A DNA stretch of 64,000 nt, from NCBI RefSeq assembly GCF_051020955.1, contig NC_135027.1, forward strand, positions 8,844,532-8,908,531. Reading direction: 5' to 3'. The translations under genes were made by a program, and so were the position numbers. The notes below the pieces were generated by a model that was given only the letters and a program-made list of their open reading frames with translations, did not search any database and had not been told where the DNA came from. Shown piece by piece: positions 1-13,379 of this stretch. This DNA is from Megalopta genalis (Eukaryota > Arthropoda > Insecta > Hymenoptera > Halictidae). The first letter of the stretch is position 1, and each line of letters starts with the position of its first letter.

Positions 1-2978
1 AGCTAAATCACGTGGTTCGCATGGATTTGAAGCTAAATCATTTGTTTCGCATGGATTTGAAGCTGAACCTTCTACTCTGCATTGATTAGAAGTTAAATCA
101 TGTGTTTCGCATGGTTTAGAAGCTAACTCGCTTGTTTCGCTTCAAGTTGAAGCGAAATCATTTATATCGCAAGTATTTGAAGCTAAATCATTTATTTCGC
201 ATGGATTTGAAGATAAACCTTCTACTCCGCATTGATTTGAAGCTAAATCACGTGGTTCGCATGGATTTGAAGCTAAATCATTTGTTTCGCATGGATTTGA
301 AGCTGAACCTTCTACTCTGCATTGATTAGAAGTTAAATCATGTGTTTCGCATTGTTTAGAAGCTAACTCGCTTGTTTCGCTTCAAGTTGAAGCTAAATCA
401 TTTATATCGCAAGTATTTGAAGCTACATCATTTATTTCGCATGGATTTGAAGATAAATCTTCTACTCCGCATTGATTTGAAGCTAAACCTACTACTTCGC
501 ATCGATTTAAATCTAAATCTCGTGTTTCGCATGGATTTGAATCTTACTCGTGTGTCTTGCTTCCAGTTGAAGCTAAATAATTTATGTCGCAAGTATTTGA
601 AGCTAAATCATTTGTTTCGCATGGATTTGAAGCTAAACATTCTACATCGCATTGATTTGAAGCTAAATCATGTGTTTCGAATGAATGTGAATCTAACTAG
701 TTTGTTTCGCATGCATTTGAAGCAATATCGTTTATACCGCAAGTATTTGAACCTAAATCATTTGTTTCGCATGGATGAGAAGCTAACTCGCTTGATTCGC
801 TTCCAGTTGAAGCAAAATCATTTATATCGCAAGTATTTGAACCTGAATCATTTGTTTCGCATGGATTTGAATCTAACTTGTTTGTTTCGCATGCATTTGA
901 AGCTATATCGTTTATATCGCAAGTATTTGAAGCTAAATCATTCGTTTCGCATGGATGAGAAGCTAACTCGCTTGTTTCGCTTCCAGTTGAAGCTTAATCA
1001 TTTATATCGCTAGTATTTGAAGTTAAATCATTTGTTTTACATGGATTTGAAGCTAAACCTTCTACTTCGTATTCCTTTGAAGACAAATCATGTGTTTCGC
1101 ATGGAGTTGAATCTAAATCATTTATATCGCAAGTATTTGAAGCTAAAGCATTTGTTTCGCTTGGATTTGTAGCTAAACCTTCTTCTTCGCATTGATTTGA
1201 AGCTAAATCATGTGTTTCGAATGAATGTGAAGCTAACTCGTTTGTTTCGCATGGATTTGAAGCTAAACCTTCTACTCTGCGTGGATTTGAATTTAAACAT
1301 GTGTTTCGCATGGGTTAGAAACTAACTCGCTTGATTCGCTTCTTGTTGAAGCTAAATCATTTATGTCGCAAGTATTTGAAGCTAAATCATTTTTTTCGAA
1401 TGGATTTGAAGCTATACTTTCTACTCCGCATTGATTAGAAGTTAAATCATGTGTTTCGCATGGTTTAGAATCTAACTCGCTTGTTTCGCATCCAGTTGAA
1501 GATAAATCATTTATGTCGCAAGTATTTGTTGCTAAATCATTTGTTTCTTATGGATTTGAAGCTAGACCACCTACTTCGCATTATTTGAAGCTATATCAGG
1601 TGTTTCGCATGCATTTGACGCTAAACCTTCTATTCCGCATTGATTTGAAGCTGAATCATGTGGTTTGCATGGATTCGAAGCTAACTCGTTTGTTTCGCGT
1701 CCAGTTGAATATTAATCATTTATATCGCAAGTATTTGAAGCTTGATCATTTGGTTCGCATGGATATGAAGCTAAACGTTCTACTTCGCATTGATTTGAAG
1801 CTAAATCATGTGTTTCGTATGAATGTGAAGCTAGCACATTTGTCTCGCTTCCAGTTGAAGCTAAATCATTTACATCGCAAGTATTTGAAGCTAAATTATT
1901 TGTTTCGCATGGATTTGAAGCTAATCCTTCTACTTCGCAATGCATGGAAGATAAATCATGTGTTTCGCGTGGATTTGAAGCTAACTCGTTTGTTTCGCAT
2001 GGAGTTGAATCTAAATCATTTATATCGCAAGTATTTGAAGCTAAATCATTTGTTTCGCATGGATTTGAAGCTAAACCTTCTACTTCGTATTCCTTTGAAG
2101 ACAAATCATGTGTTTCGGATGTATTTGAAGCTAAATCATTTGTGTCGCATGGATTTGAAGCTGAACCTTCTACTCTGCATTGATTAGAAGTTAAATCATG
2201 TGTTTCGCATTGTTTAGAAGCTAACTCGCTTGTTTCGCTTCAAGTTGAAGCTAAATCATTTATATCGCAAGTATTTGAAGCTACGTCATTTATTTCGCAT
2301 GGATTTGAAGATAAATCTTCTACTCCGCATTGATTTGAAGCTAAACCTACTACTTCGCATCGATTTAAATCTAAATCTCGTGTTTCGCATGGATTTGAAT
2401 CTTACTCGTGTGTCTTGCTTCCAGTTGAAGCTAAATAATTTATGTCGCAAGTATTTGAAGCTAAATCATTTGTTTCGCATGGATTTGAAGTAAACCGTCT
2501 ACATCGCATTGATTTGAAGCTAAATCATGTGTTTCGAATGAATGTGAATCTAACTAGTTTGTTTCAAATGCATTTGAAGCTATATCGTTTATACCGCAAG
2601 TATTTGAAGCTAAATCATTTGTTTCGCATGGATGAGAAGCTAACTCGCTTGATTCGCTTCTTGATGAAGCTAAATCATTTATATCGTAAGAATTTGAAGC
2701 TAAATCATTTGTTTCGCATGGATTTGAAGCTAAACCTTCTACTCCGCATTGATTAGAAGTAACATCATGTGTTTCGCATGGGTTAGAAACTAACTCGCTT
2801 GTTTCGCTTCCAGTTGAATCTAAATCATTTATATCGCAAGTATTTGAAGCTAAATCATTTGTTTCGCATGGATTTGAAGCTAAATCATTTGTTTCGCATG
2901 GATTTGAAGCTGAACCTTCTACTCTGCATTGATTAGAAGTTAAATCATGTGTTTCGCATGGTTTAGAAGCTAACTCGC
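1..2978. repeat. Mosaic satellite upstream of the first full HOR-A copy
   Basis: This part contains rearranged pieces of the same sequence that forms HOR-A. A segment like that at 4599 occurs near 372 and again, truncated, near 2230. A segment like that at 5740 occurs near 1513. A segment like that at 7538 occurs near 2442. The 150-bp rhythm is irregular here, with f-type monomers spaced 90 to 240 bp apart. It looks like a divergent or recombined edge of the HOR-A block. No gene is seen. Confidence 0.7.
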
Positions 2979-5900
2979 TTGTTTCGCTTCAAGTTGAAGC
3001 TAAATAATTTATATCGCAAGTATTTGAAGCTTAATCATTTATTTCGCATGGATTTGAAGATAAACCTTCTACTCCGCATTGATTTGAAGCTAAATCAGGT
3101 GGTTCGCATGGATTTGAAGCTAAATCATTTGTTTCGCATGGATTTGAAGCTGAACCCTCTACTCTGCATTGATTAGAAGTTAAATCATGTGTTTCGCATG
3201 GTTTAGAAGCTAACTCGTTTGTTTCGCATGGATTTGAAGATAAACATTCTGCTTTGCGTTGCTTTGAAGATAAATAATGTGTTTCGCATGCATTTGAATC
3301 CAACTCGCTTGTTTCACTTCCAGTTGATTCTAAATCATTTATATCCCATGTATTTGAAGCTAAATCATATGTTTCGCATGGATTTGAAGATAAACCCTCT
3401 ACTCCGCATTGATTTGAAGCTAAATCACGTGGTTCGCATGGATTTGGAGCTAAATCATTTGTTTCGCATGGATTTGAAGCTAATCCTTCTACTCCGCATT
3501 GATTTGAAGCTAAATCATGTGTTTCGAATGAATGTGAAGCTAACTCGTTTGTTTCGCATGCATTTGCAGTTATATTGTTTATATCGCAAGTATTTGAAGC
3601 TAAATCTTTTTTTTCGCATGAATTGGAAGCTAACTCGCATGTTTCGCTTCCAGCTGAAGCTAAATCATTTATATCGCAAGTGTTTGAAGCTAAATCATTT
3701 GTTTCGCAAGTATTTGAAGCTAAATCATTTGTTTCGCAAGTATTTGAAGCTAAATCATTTGTTTCGCATGGATTTGAAGCTAAACCTTCTACTTCGCAAT
3801 GCATGGAAGATAAATCATGTGTTTCGCGTGGATTTGAAGCTAACTCGCTTGTTTCACTTCCAGTTGATTCTAAATCATTTATATCGCAAGTATTTGAAGC
3901 TAAATCATTTGTTTCGCATGGATTTGAAGCTAAACCTTCTACTTCGCAATGCATGGAAGATAAATCATGTGTTTCGTGTGGATTTGAAGCTAACTCGTTT
4001 GTTTCGCATGCAGTTGAATCTATATAACTTATATCGCAAGTATTTGAAGCTAAATTATTTGTTTCGCTTGGATTTGAAGTTAAACCTTCTACTTCGCATT
4101 GATTTGAAGCTAAATCATGTGTTTCGCATGGATTTGAAGCTAAACATTCTACTTTGCGTTGCTTTGAAGATAAATAATGTGTTTCGCATGGATTTGAATC
4201 TAACTCGCTTGTTTCACTTCCAGTTGATTCTAAATCATTTATATCGCATGTATTTGAAGCTAAATCATTTGTTTCGCATGGATTTGAAGATAAACCCTCT
4301 ACACCGCATTGATTTGTAGATAAATCACGTGGTTCGCATGGATTTGAAGCTAAATCATTTGTTTCGCATGGATTTGAAGCTAAACCTTCTACTCCGCATT
4401 GATGTGAAGTTAAATCATGTGTTTCGCATGGGTTAGAAGCTAACTCGCTTGTTTCGCTTCCAGTTGAAGCTAAATCATTTATATCGCAAGTATTTGAAGC
4501 TAAATCATTTGTTTCGCATGGATTTGAAGATAAACCTTCTACTCTGCATTGCTTAGAAGTTAAATCATGTGTTTCGCATTGTTTAGAAGCTAACTCGCTT
4601 GTTTCGCTTCAAGTTGAAGCTAAATCATTTATATCGCAAGTATTTGAAGCTACATCATTTATTTCGCATGGATTTGAAGATAAATCTTCTACTCCGCATT
4701 GATTTGAAGCTAAACCTACTACTTCGCATTGATTTAAATCTAAATCTCGTGTTTCGCATGGATTTGAATCTAACTCGTGTGTCTTGCTTCCAGTTGAAGC
4801 TAAATAATTTATGTCGCAAGTATTTGAAGCTAAATCATTTGTTTCGCATGGATTTGAAGCTAAACATTCTACATCGCATTGATTTGAAGCTAAATCATGT
4901 GTTTCGAATGAATGTGAATCTAACTAGTTTGTTTCGCATGCATTTGAAGCTATATCGTTTATACCGCAAGTATTTGAACCTAAATCATTTGTTTCGCATG
5001 GATGAGAAGCTAACTCGCTGATTCGCTTCCAGTTGAAGCTAAATCATTTATATCGCAAGTATTTGAAGCTGAATCATTTGTTTCGCATTGATTTGAAGCT
5101 AAACCTTCTACTCCGCATTGATTAGAAGTTACATCATGTGTTTCGGATGGGTTAGAAACTAACTCGATTGTTTCGCTCCCAGTTGAGGCTAAATCATTTA
5201 TACCGCAAGTACTTGAATCTAAATCATTTGTTTGCGCTTGGATTTGAAGCCAAAGCTTTTACCTCGCATCGATTTGAAGCTAAATCATGTGTTTCGCATG
5301 AATGTGAAGCTAACTCGTTTGTCTCGCTTCCAGTTGAAGCTAAATCATTTATATCGCTAGTATTTGAAGCTAAATCAATTGTTTCGAATGGATATGAAAT
5401 AAACCTACTACATCGCATTGATTTGAAGCTAAATAATGTGTTTCGAATGAATGTGAATCTAACTAGTTTGTTTCGCATGCATTTGAAGCTATATCGTTTA
5501 TACCGCAAGTATTTGTAGCTAAATCATTTGTTTCGCATGGATGAGAAGCTAACTCGCTTGATTCGCTTCCAGTTGAAGCTAAATCATTTATATCGCAAGT
5601 ATTTGAACCTGAATCATTTGTTTCGCATGGATTTGAAGCTAAACCTTCTACTCCGCATTGATTAGAAGTTAAATCATGTGTTTCGCATGGTTTAGAATCT
5701 AACTCGCTTGTTTCGCATCCAGTTGAAGATAAATCATTTATGTCGCAAGTATTTGTTGCTAAATCATTTGTTTCTTATGGATTTGAAGCTAAACCACCTA
5801 CTTCGCATTATTTGAAGCTATATCAGGTGTTTCGCATGCATTTGACGCTAAACCTACTATTCCGCATTGATTTGAAGCTAAATCATGTGGTTTGCATGGA

Positions 5901-8074
5901 TTCGAAGCTAACTCGTTTGTTTCGCGTCCAGTTGAATATTAATCATTTATATCGCAAGTATTTGAAGCTTGATCATTTGGTTCGCATGGATATGAAGCTA
6001 AACGTTCTACTTCGCATTGATTTGAAGCTAAATCATGTGTTTCGCATGAATGTGAAGCTAACTCGTTTGACTCGCTTCCAGTTGAAGGTAAATCATTTAT
6101 ATCGCTAGTATTTGAAGCTAAATCATTTGTTTCGCATGGATTTGAAGCAAACCTTCTACATCGCATTGATTTGAAGCTAAATAATGTGTTTCGAATGAAT
6201 GTGAATCTTAGTTGTTTGTTTCGCATGCAGTTGAATCTAAATCATTTATATCGCAAGTATTTGAAGCTAAATCAATTGTTTCGCATGGATTTGAAGCCAA
6301 AGCTTTTACCTCGCATTGATTTGAAGCTAAATCATGTGTTTCGTATGAATGTGAAGCTAGCTCGTTTGTCTCGCTTCCAGTTGAAGCTAAATCATTTATA
6401 TCGCAAGTATTTGAAGCTAAATCATTTGTTTCGCATGGATTTGAAGCTAATCCTTCTACTTCGCAATGCATGGAAGATAAATCATGTGTTTCGCGTGGAT
6501 TTGAAGCTAACTCGTTTGTTTCGCATGGAGTTGAATCTAAATCATTTATTTCGCAAGTATTTGAAGCTAAATCAATTGTTTCGAATGGATTTGAAGTAAA
6601 CCTACTACATCGCATTGATTTGAAGCTAAATAATGTGTTTCGAATGAATGTGAATCTAACTAGTTTGTTTCGCATGCATTTGAAGCTATATCGTTTATAC
6701 CGCAAGTATTTGTAGCTAAATCATTTGTTTCGCATGGATGAGAAGCTAACTCGCTTGATTCGCTTCCAGTTGAAGCTAAATCATTTATATCGCAAGTATT
6801 TGAACCTGAATCATTTGTTTCGCATGGATTCGAAGCTAAACCTTCTACTCCGCATTGATTAGAAGCTATATCATGTGTTTCGCATGGGTTAGAAACTAAC
6901 TGGCTTGTTTCGCTTCCAGTTGAAGCTAAATCATTTATTTTTGCAAGTATTTGAAGCTGAATCATTTGTTTCGCATGGATTTGCAGCTAAACCTTCTACT
7001 TCGCATTGGTTTGAAGCTAAATCATTTGTTTCGCGTGAAAGAGAAGCTAACTCGTTTGTCTCGTTTCCAGTTGAGGCTAAATCATTTATATCGCAAGAAT
7101 TTGAAGCTAAATCATTTGTTTCGCTGGGATTTAAAGCTAAACCTATTACTTCGCATTGATTTGAAGCTAAACCATGTGTTTCCAATGAATGTGTAGCAAA
7201 CTCGTTTGTTTCGCATGCATTTGTAGCTATATCATTTATATCGTAAGTATTTGAAGCTAAATCATTTGTTTCGCATGGATTTGAAGCTAAACCTTCTACT
7301 TCGCATTGATTTGAAGCTAAATCATGTGTTTCGCGTGATTGTGAAGATAACTCGTTTGTCTCGTTTCCAGTTGAAGCTAAATCATTTATATCGGAAGTAT
7401 TTGAAGCTAAATCATTTGTTTCGCATGGATTAGAAGCTAATCCTTCTACTCCGCGTGGATTTGAAGTTAAATCATGTGTTTCGCATGGGTTAGAAACTAA
7501 CTCGCATGTTTCGATTCCAGTTGAAGCTAAATCATTTATGTCGCAAGTATTTGAAGCTAAATCATTTGTTTCGAATGGATTTGAAGTAAACCGTCTACAT
7601 CGCATTGATTTGAAGCTAAATCATGTGTTTCGAATGAATGTGAATCTAACTAGTTTGTTTCAAATGCATTTGAAGCTATATCGTTTATACCGCAAGTATT
7701 TGAAGCTAAATCATTTGTTTCGCATGGATGAGAAGCTAACTCGCTTGATTCGCTTCTTGATGAAGCTAAATCATTTATATCGTAAGAATTTGAAGCTAAA
7801 TCATTTGTTTCGCATGGATTTGAAGCTAAACCTTCTACTCCGCATTGATTAGAAGTAACATCATGTGTTTCGCATGGGTTAGAAACTAACTCGCTTGTTT
7901 CGCTTCCAGTTGAATCTAAATCATTTATATCGCAAGTATTTGAAGCTAAATCATTTGTTTCGCATGGATTTGAAGCTAAATCATTTGTTTCGCATGGATT
8001 TGAAGCTGAACCTTCTACTCTGCATTGATTAGAAGTTAAATCATGTGTTTCGCATGGTTTAGAAGCTAACTCGC
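2979..8074. repeat. HOR-A copy 1 (5,096 bp, internally deleted)
   Basis: Landmark segments at 2979, 3219, 4599, 5168, 5740, 6171, 6660, 6931 and 7538 recur in the same order in copies 2 and 3. Compared with the full 6,144-bp copy 3, the interval between the landmarks at 3219 and 4599 is 1,380 bp instead of 2,428 bp. That 1,048-bp shortfall accounts exactly for the whole length difference. The start point of the unit is arbitrary and was set at a recurring landmark. Confidence 0.85.
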
Positions 8075-11000
8075 TTGTTTCGCTTCAAGTTGAAGCTAAA
8101 TAATTTATATCGCAAGTATTTGAAGCTTAATCATTTATTTCGCATGGATTTGAAGATAAACCTTCTACTCCGCATTGATTTGAAGCTAAATCAGGTGGTT
8201 CGCATGGATTTGAAGCTAAATCATTTGTTTCGCATGGATTTGAAGCTGAACCCTCTACTCTGCATTGATTAGAAGTTAAATCATGTGTTTCGCATGGTTT
8301 AGAAGCTAACTCGTTTGTTTCGCATGGATTTGAAGATAAACATTCTGCTTTGCGTTGCTTTGAAGATAAATAATGTGTTTCGCATGCATTTGAATCCAAC
8401 TCGCTTGTTTCACTTCCAGTTGATTCTAAATCATTTATATCCCATGTATTTGAAGCTAAATCATATGTTTCGCATGGATTTGAAGATAAACCCTCTACTC
8501 CGCATTGATTTGAAGCTAAATCACGTGGTTCGCATGGATTTGGAGCTAAATCATTTGTTTCGCATGGATTTGAAGCTAATCCTTCTACTCCGCATTGATT
8601 TGAAGCTAAATCATGTGTTTCGAATGAATGTGAAGCTAACTCGTTTGTTTCGCATGCATTTGAAGTTATATTGTTTATATCGCAAGTATTTGAAGCTAAA
8701 TCTTTTTTTTCGCATGAATTGGAAGCTAACTCGCATGTTTCGCTTCCAGCTGAAGCTAAATCATTTATATCGCAAGTGTTTGAAGCTAAATCATTTGTTT
8801 CGCAAGTATTTGAAGCTAAATCATTTGTTTCGCAAGTATTTGAAGCTAAATCATTTGTTTCGCATGGATTTGAAGCTAAACCTTCTACTTCGCAATGCAT
8901 GGAAGATAAATCATGTGTTTCGCGTGGATTTGAAGCTAACTCGCTTGTTTCACTTCCAGTTGATTCTAAATCATTTATATCGCAAGTATTTGAAGCTAAA
9001 TCATTTGTTTCGCATGGATTTGAAGCTAAACCTTCTACTTCGCAATGCATGGAAGATAAATCATGTGTTTCGTGTGGATTTGAAGCTAACTCGTTTGTTT
9101 CGCATGCAGTTGAATCTATATAACTTATATCGCAAGTATTTGAAGCTAAATTATTTGTTTCGCTTGGATTTGAAGTTAAACCTTCTACTTCGCATTGATT
9201 TGAAGCTAAATCATGTGTTTCGCATGGATTTGAAGCTAAACATTCTACTTTGCGTTGCTTTGAAGATAAATAATGTGTTTCGCATGGATTTGAATCTAAC
9301 TCGCTTGTTTCACTTCCAGTTGATTCTAAATCATTTATATCGCATGTATTTGAAGCTAAATCATTTGTTTCGCATGGATTTGAAGATAAACCCTCTACAC
9401 CGCATTGATTTGTAGATAAATCACGTGGTTCGCATGGATTTGAAGCTAAATCATTTGTTTCGCATGGATTTGAAGCTAAACCTTCTACTCCGCATTGATG
9501 TGAAGTTAAATCATGTGTTTCGCATGGGTTAGAAGCTAACTCGCTTGTTTCGCTTCCAGTTGAAGCTAAATCATTTATATCGCAAGTATTTGAAGCTAAA
9601 TCATTTGTTTCGCATGGATTTGAAGATAAACCCTCTACTCCGCATTGATTTGAAGCTAAATCACGTGGTTCGCATGGATTTGAAGCTAAATCATTTGTTT
9701 CGCATGGATTTGAAGCTGAACCTTCTACTCTGCATTGATTAGAAGTTAAATCATGTGTTTCGCATGGTTTAGAAGCTAACTCGCTTGTTTCGCTTCAAGT
9801 TGAAGCTAAATCATTTATATCGCAAGTATTTGAAGCTAAATCATTTATTTCGCATGGATTTGAAGCTGAACCTTCTACTCTGCATTGCTTAGAAGTTAAA
9901 TCATGTGTTTCGCATTGTTTAGAAGCTAACTCGCTTGTTTCGCATCCAGTTGAAGATAAATCATTTATGTCGCAAGTATTTGTTGCTAAATCATTTGCTT
10001 CTTATGTATTTGAAGCTAAACCACCTACTTCGCATTATTTGAAGCTATATCAGGTGTTTCGCATGCATTTGACGCTAAACCTACTATTCCGCATTGATTT
10101 GAAGCTAAATCATGTGGTTTGCATGGATTCGAAGCTAACTCGTTTGTTTCGCGTCCAGTTGAATATTAATCATTTATATCGCAAGTATTTGAAGCTTGAT
10201 CATTTGGTTCGCATGGATATGAAGCTAAACGTTCTACTTCGCATTGATTTGAAGCTAAATCATGTGTTTCGCATGAATGTGAAGCTAACTCGTTTGACTC
10301 GCTTCCAGTTGAAGGTAAATCATTTATATCGCTAGTATTTGAAGCTAAATCATTTGTTTCGCATGGATTTGAAGCAAACCTTCTACATCGCATTGATTTG
10401 AAGCTAAATAATGTGTTTCGAATGAATGTGAATCTTAGTTGTTTGTTTCGCATGCAGTTGAATCTAAATCATTTATATCGCAAGTATTTGAAGCTAAATC
10501 AATTGTTTCGCATGGATTTGAAGCCAAAGCTTTTACCTCGCATTGATTTGAAGCTAAATCATGTGTTTCGTATGAATGTGAAGCTAGCTCGTTTGTCTCG
10601 CTTCCAGTTGAAGCTAAATCATTTATATCGCAAGTATTTGAAGCTAAATCATTTGTTTCGCATGGATTTGAAGCTGAACCTTCTACTCTGCATTGCTTAG
10701 AAGTTAAATCATGTGTTTCGCATTGTTTAGAAGCTAACTCGCTTGTTTCGCTTCAAGTTGAAGCTAAATCATTTATATCGCAAGTATTTGAAGCTACATC
10801 ATTTATTTCGCATGGATTTGAAGATAAATCTTCTACTCCGCATTGATTTGAAGCTAAACCTACTACTTCGCATTGATTTAAATCTAAATCTCGTGTTTCG
10901 CATGGATTTGAATCTAACTCGTGTGTCTTGCTTCCAGTTGAAGCTAAATAATTTATGTCGCAAGTATTTGAAGCTAAATCATTTGTTTCGCATGGATTTG

Positions 11001-13379
11001 AAGCTAAACATTCTACATCGCATTGATTTGAAGCTAAATCATGTGTTTCGAATGAATGTGAATCTAACTAGTTTGTTTCGCATGCATTTGAAGCTATATC
11101 GTTTATACCGCAAGTATTTGAACCTAAATCATTTGTTTCGCATGGATGAGAAGCTAACTCGCTGATTCGCTTCCAGTTGAAGCTAAATCATTTATATCGC
11201 AAGTATTTGAAGCTGAATCATTTGTTTCGCATTGATTTGAAGCTAAACCTTCTACTCCGCATTGATTAGAAGTTACATCATGTGTTTCGGATGGGTTAGA
11301 AACTAACTCGATTGTTTCGCTCCCAGTTGAGGCTAAATCATTTATACCGCAAGTACTTGAATCTAAATCATTTGTTTGCGCTTAGATTTGAAGCCAAAGC
11401 TTTTACCTCGCATCGATTTGAAGCTAAATCATGTGTTTCGCATGAATGTGAAGCTAACTCGTTTGTCTCGCTTCCAGTTGAAGCTAAATCATTTATATCG
11501 CTAGTATTTGAAGCTAAATCAATTGTTTCGAATGGATATGAAATAAACCTACTACATCGCATTGATTTGAAGCTAAATAATGTGTTTCGAATGAATGTGA
11601 ATCTAACTAGTTTGTTTCGCATGCATTTGAAGCTATATCGTTTATACCGCAAGTATTTGTAGCTAAATCATTTGTTTCGCATGGATGAGAAGCTAACTCG
11701 CTTGATTCGCTTCCAGTTGAAGCTAAATCATTTATATCGCAAGTATTTGAACCTGAATCATTTGTTTCGCATGGATTTGAAGCTAAACCTTCTACTCCGC
11801 ATTGATTAGAAGTTAAATCATGTGTTTCGCATGGTTTAGAATCTAACTCGCTTGTTTCGCATCCAGTTGAAGATAAATCATTTATGTCGCAAGTATTTGT
11901 TGCTAAATCATTTGTTTCTTATGGATTTGAAGCTAAACCACCTACTTCGCATTATTTGAAGCTATATCAGGTGTTTCGCATGCATTTGACGCTAAACCTA
12001 CTATTCCGCATTGATTTGAAGCTAAATCATGTGGTTTGCATGGATTCGAAGCTAACTCGTTTGTTTCGCGTCCAGTTGAATATTAATCATTTATATCGCA
12101 AGTATTTGAAGCTTGATCATTTGGTTCGCATGGATATGAAGCTAAACGTTCTACTTCGCATTGATTTGAAGCTAAATCATGTGTTTCGCATGAATGTGAA
12201 GCTAACTCGTTTGACTCGCTTCCAGTTGAAGGTAAATCATTTATATCGCTAGTATTTGAAGCTAAATCATTTGTTTCGCATGGATTTGAAGCAAACCTTC
12301 TACATCGCATTGATTTGAAGCTAAATAATGTGTTTCGAATGAATGTGAATCTTAGTTGTTTGTTTCGCATGCAGTTGAATCTAAATCATTTATATCGCAA
12401 GTATTTGAAGCTAAATCAATTGTTTCGCATGGATTTGAAGCCAAAGCTTTTACCTCGCATTGATTTGAAGCTAAATCATGTGTTTCGTATGAATGTGAAG
12501 CTAGCTCGTTTGTCTCGCTTCCAGTTGAAGCTAAATCATTTATATCGCAAGTATTTGAAGCTAAATCATTTGTTTCGCATGGATTTGAAGCTAATCCTTC
12601 TACTTCGCAATGCATGGAAGATAAATCATGTGTTTCGCGTGGATTTGAAGCTAACTCGTTTGTTTCGCATGGAGTTGAATCTAAATCATTTATTTCGCAA
12701 GTATTTGAAGCTAAATCAATTGTTTCGAATGGATTTGAAGTAAACCTACTACATCGCATTGATTTGAAGCTAAATAATGTGTTTCGAATGAATGTGAATC
12801 TAACTAGTTTGTTTCGCATGCATTTGAAGCTATATCGTTTATACCGCAAGTATTTGTAGCTAAATCATTTGTTTCGCATGGATGAGAAGCTAACTCGCTT
12901 GATTCGCTTCCAGTTGAAGCTAAATCATTTATATCGCAAGTATTTGAACCTGAATCATTTGTTTCGCATGGATTCGAAGCTAAACCTTCTACTCCGCATT
13001 GATTAGAAGCTATATCATGTGTTTCGCATGGGTTAGAAACTAACTGGCTTGTTTCGCTTCCAGTTGAAGCTAAATCATTTATTTTTGCAAGTATTTGAAG
13101 CTGAATCATTTGTTTCGCATGGATTTGCAGCTAAACCTTCTACTTCGCATTGGTTTGAAGCTAAATCATTTGTTTCGCGTGAAAGAGAAGCTAACTCGTT
13201 TGTCTCGTTTCCAGTTGAGGCTAAATCATTTATATCGCAAGTATTTGAAGCTAAATCATTTGTTTCGCATGGATTTGAAGCTAAATCATTTGTTTCGCAT
13301 GGATTTGAAGCTGAACCTTCTACTCTGCATTGATTAGAAGTTAAATCATGTGTTTCGCATGGTTTAGAAGCTAACTCGC
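8075..13379. repeat. HOR-A copy 2 (5,305 bp, different internal deletion)
   Basis: The same landmark order as copy 3 is seen at 8075, 8315, 9545, 9967, 10398, 10743, 11312, 11884, 12315 and 12804. The stretch corresponding to 6931-7852 of copy 1 is mostly missing: 12804 to the next unit start is 576 bp, against 1,415 bp in copy 3. The 839-bp shortfall equals the full length difference from 6,144 bp. The shared parts read as almost identical to copies 1 and 3. Confidence 0.85.

Noticed and set aside
4420..4440. Telomere-like GGGTTAG in CATGGGTTAGAAG monomers
   Set aside because: It occurs singly inside 30-bp monomers, never in tandem, and arises from a point variant of GGATTTG.
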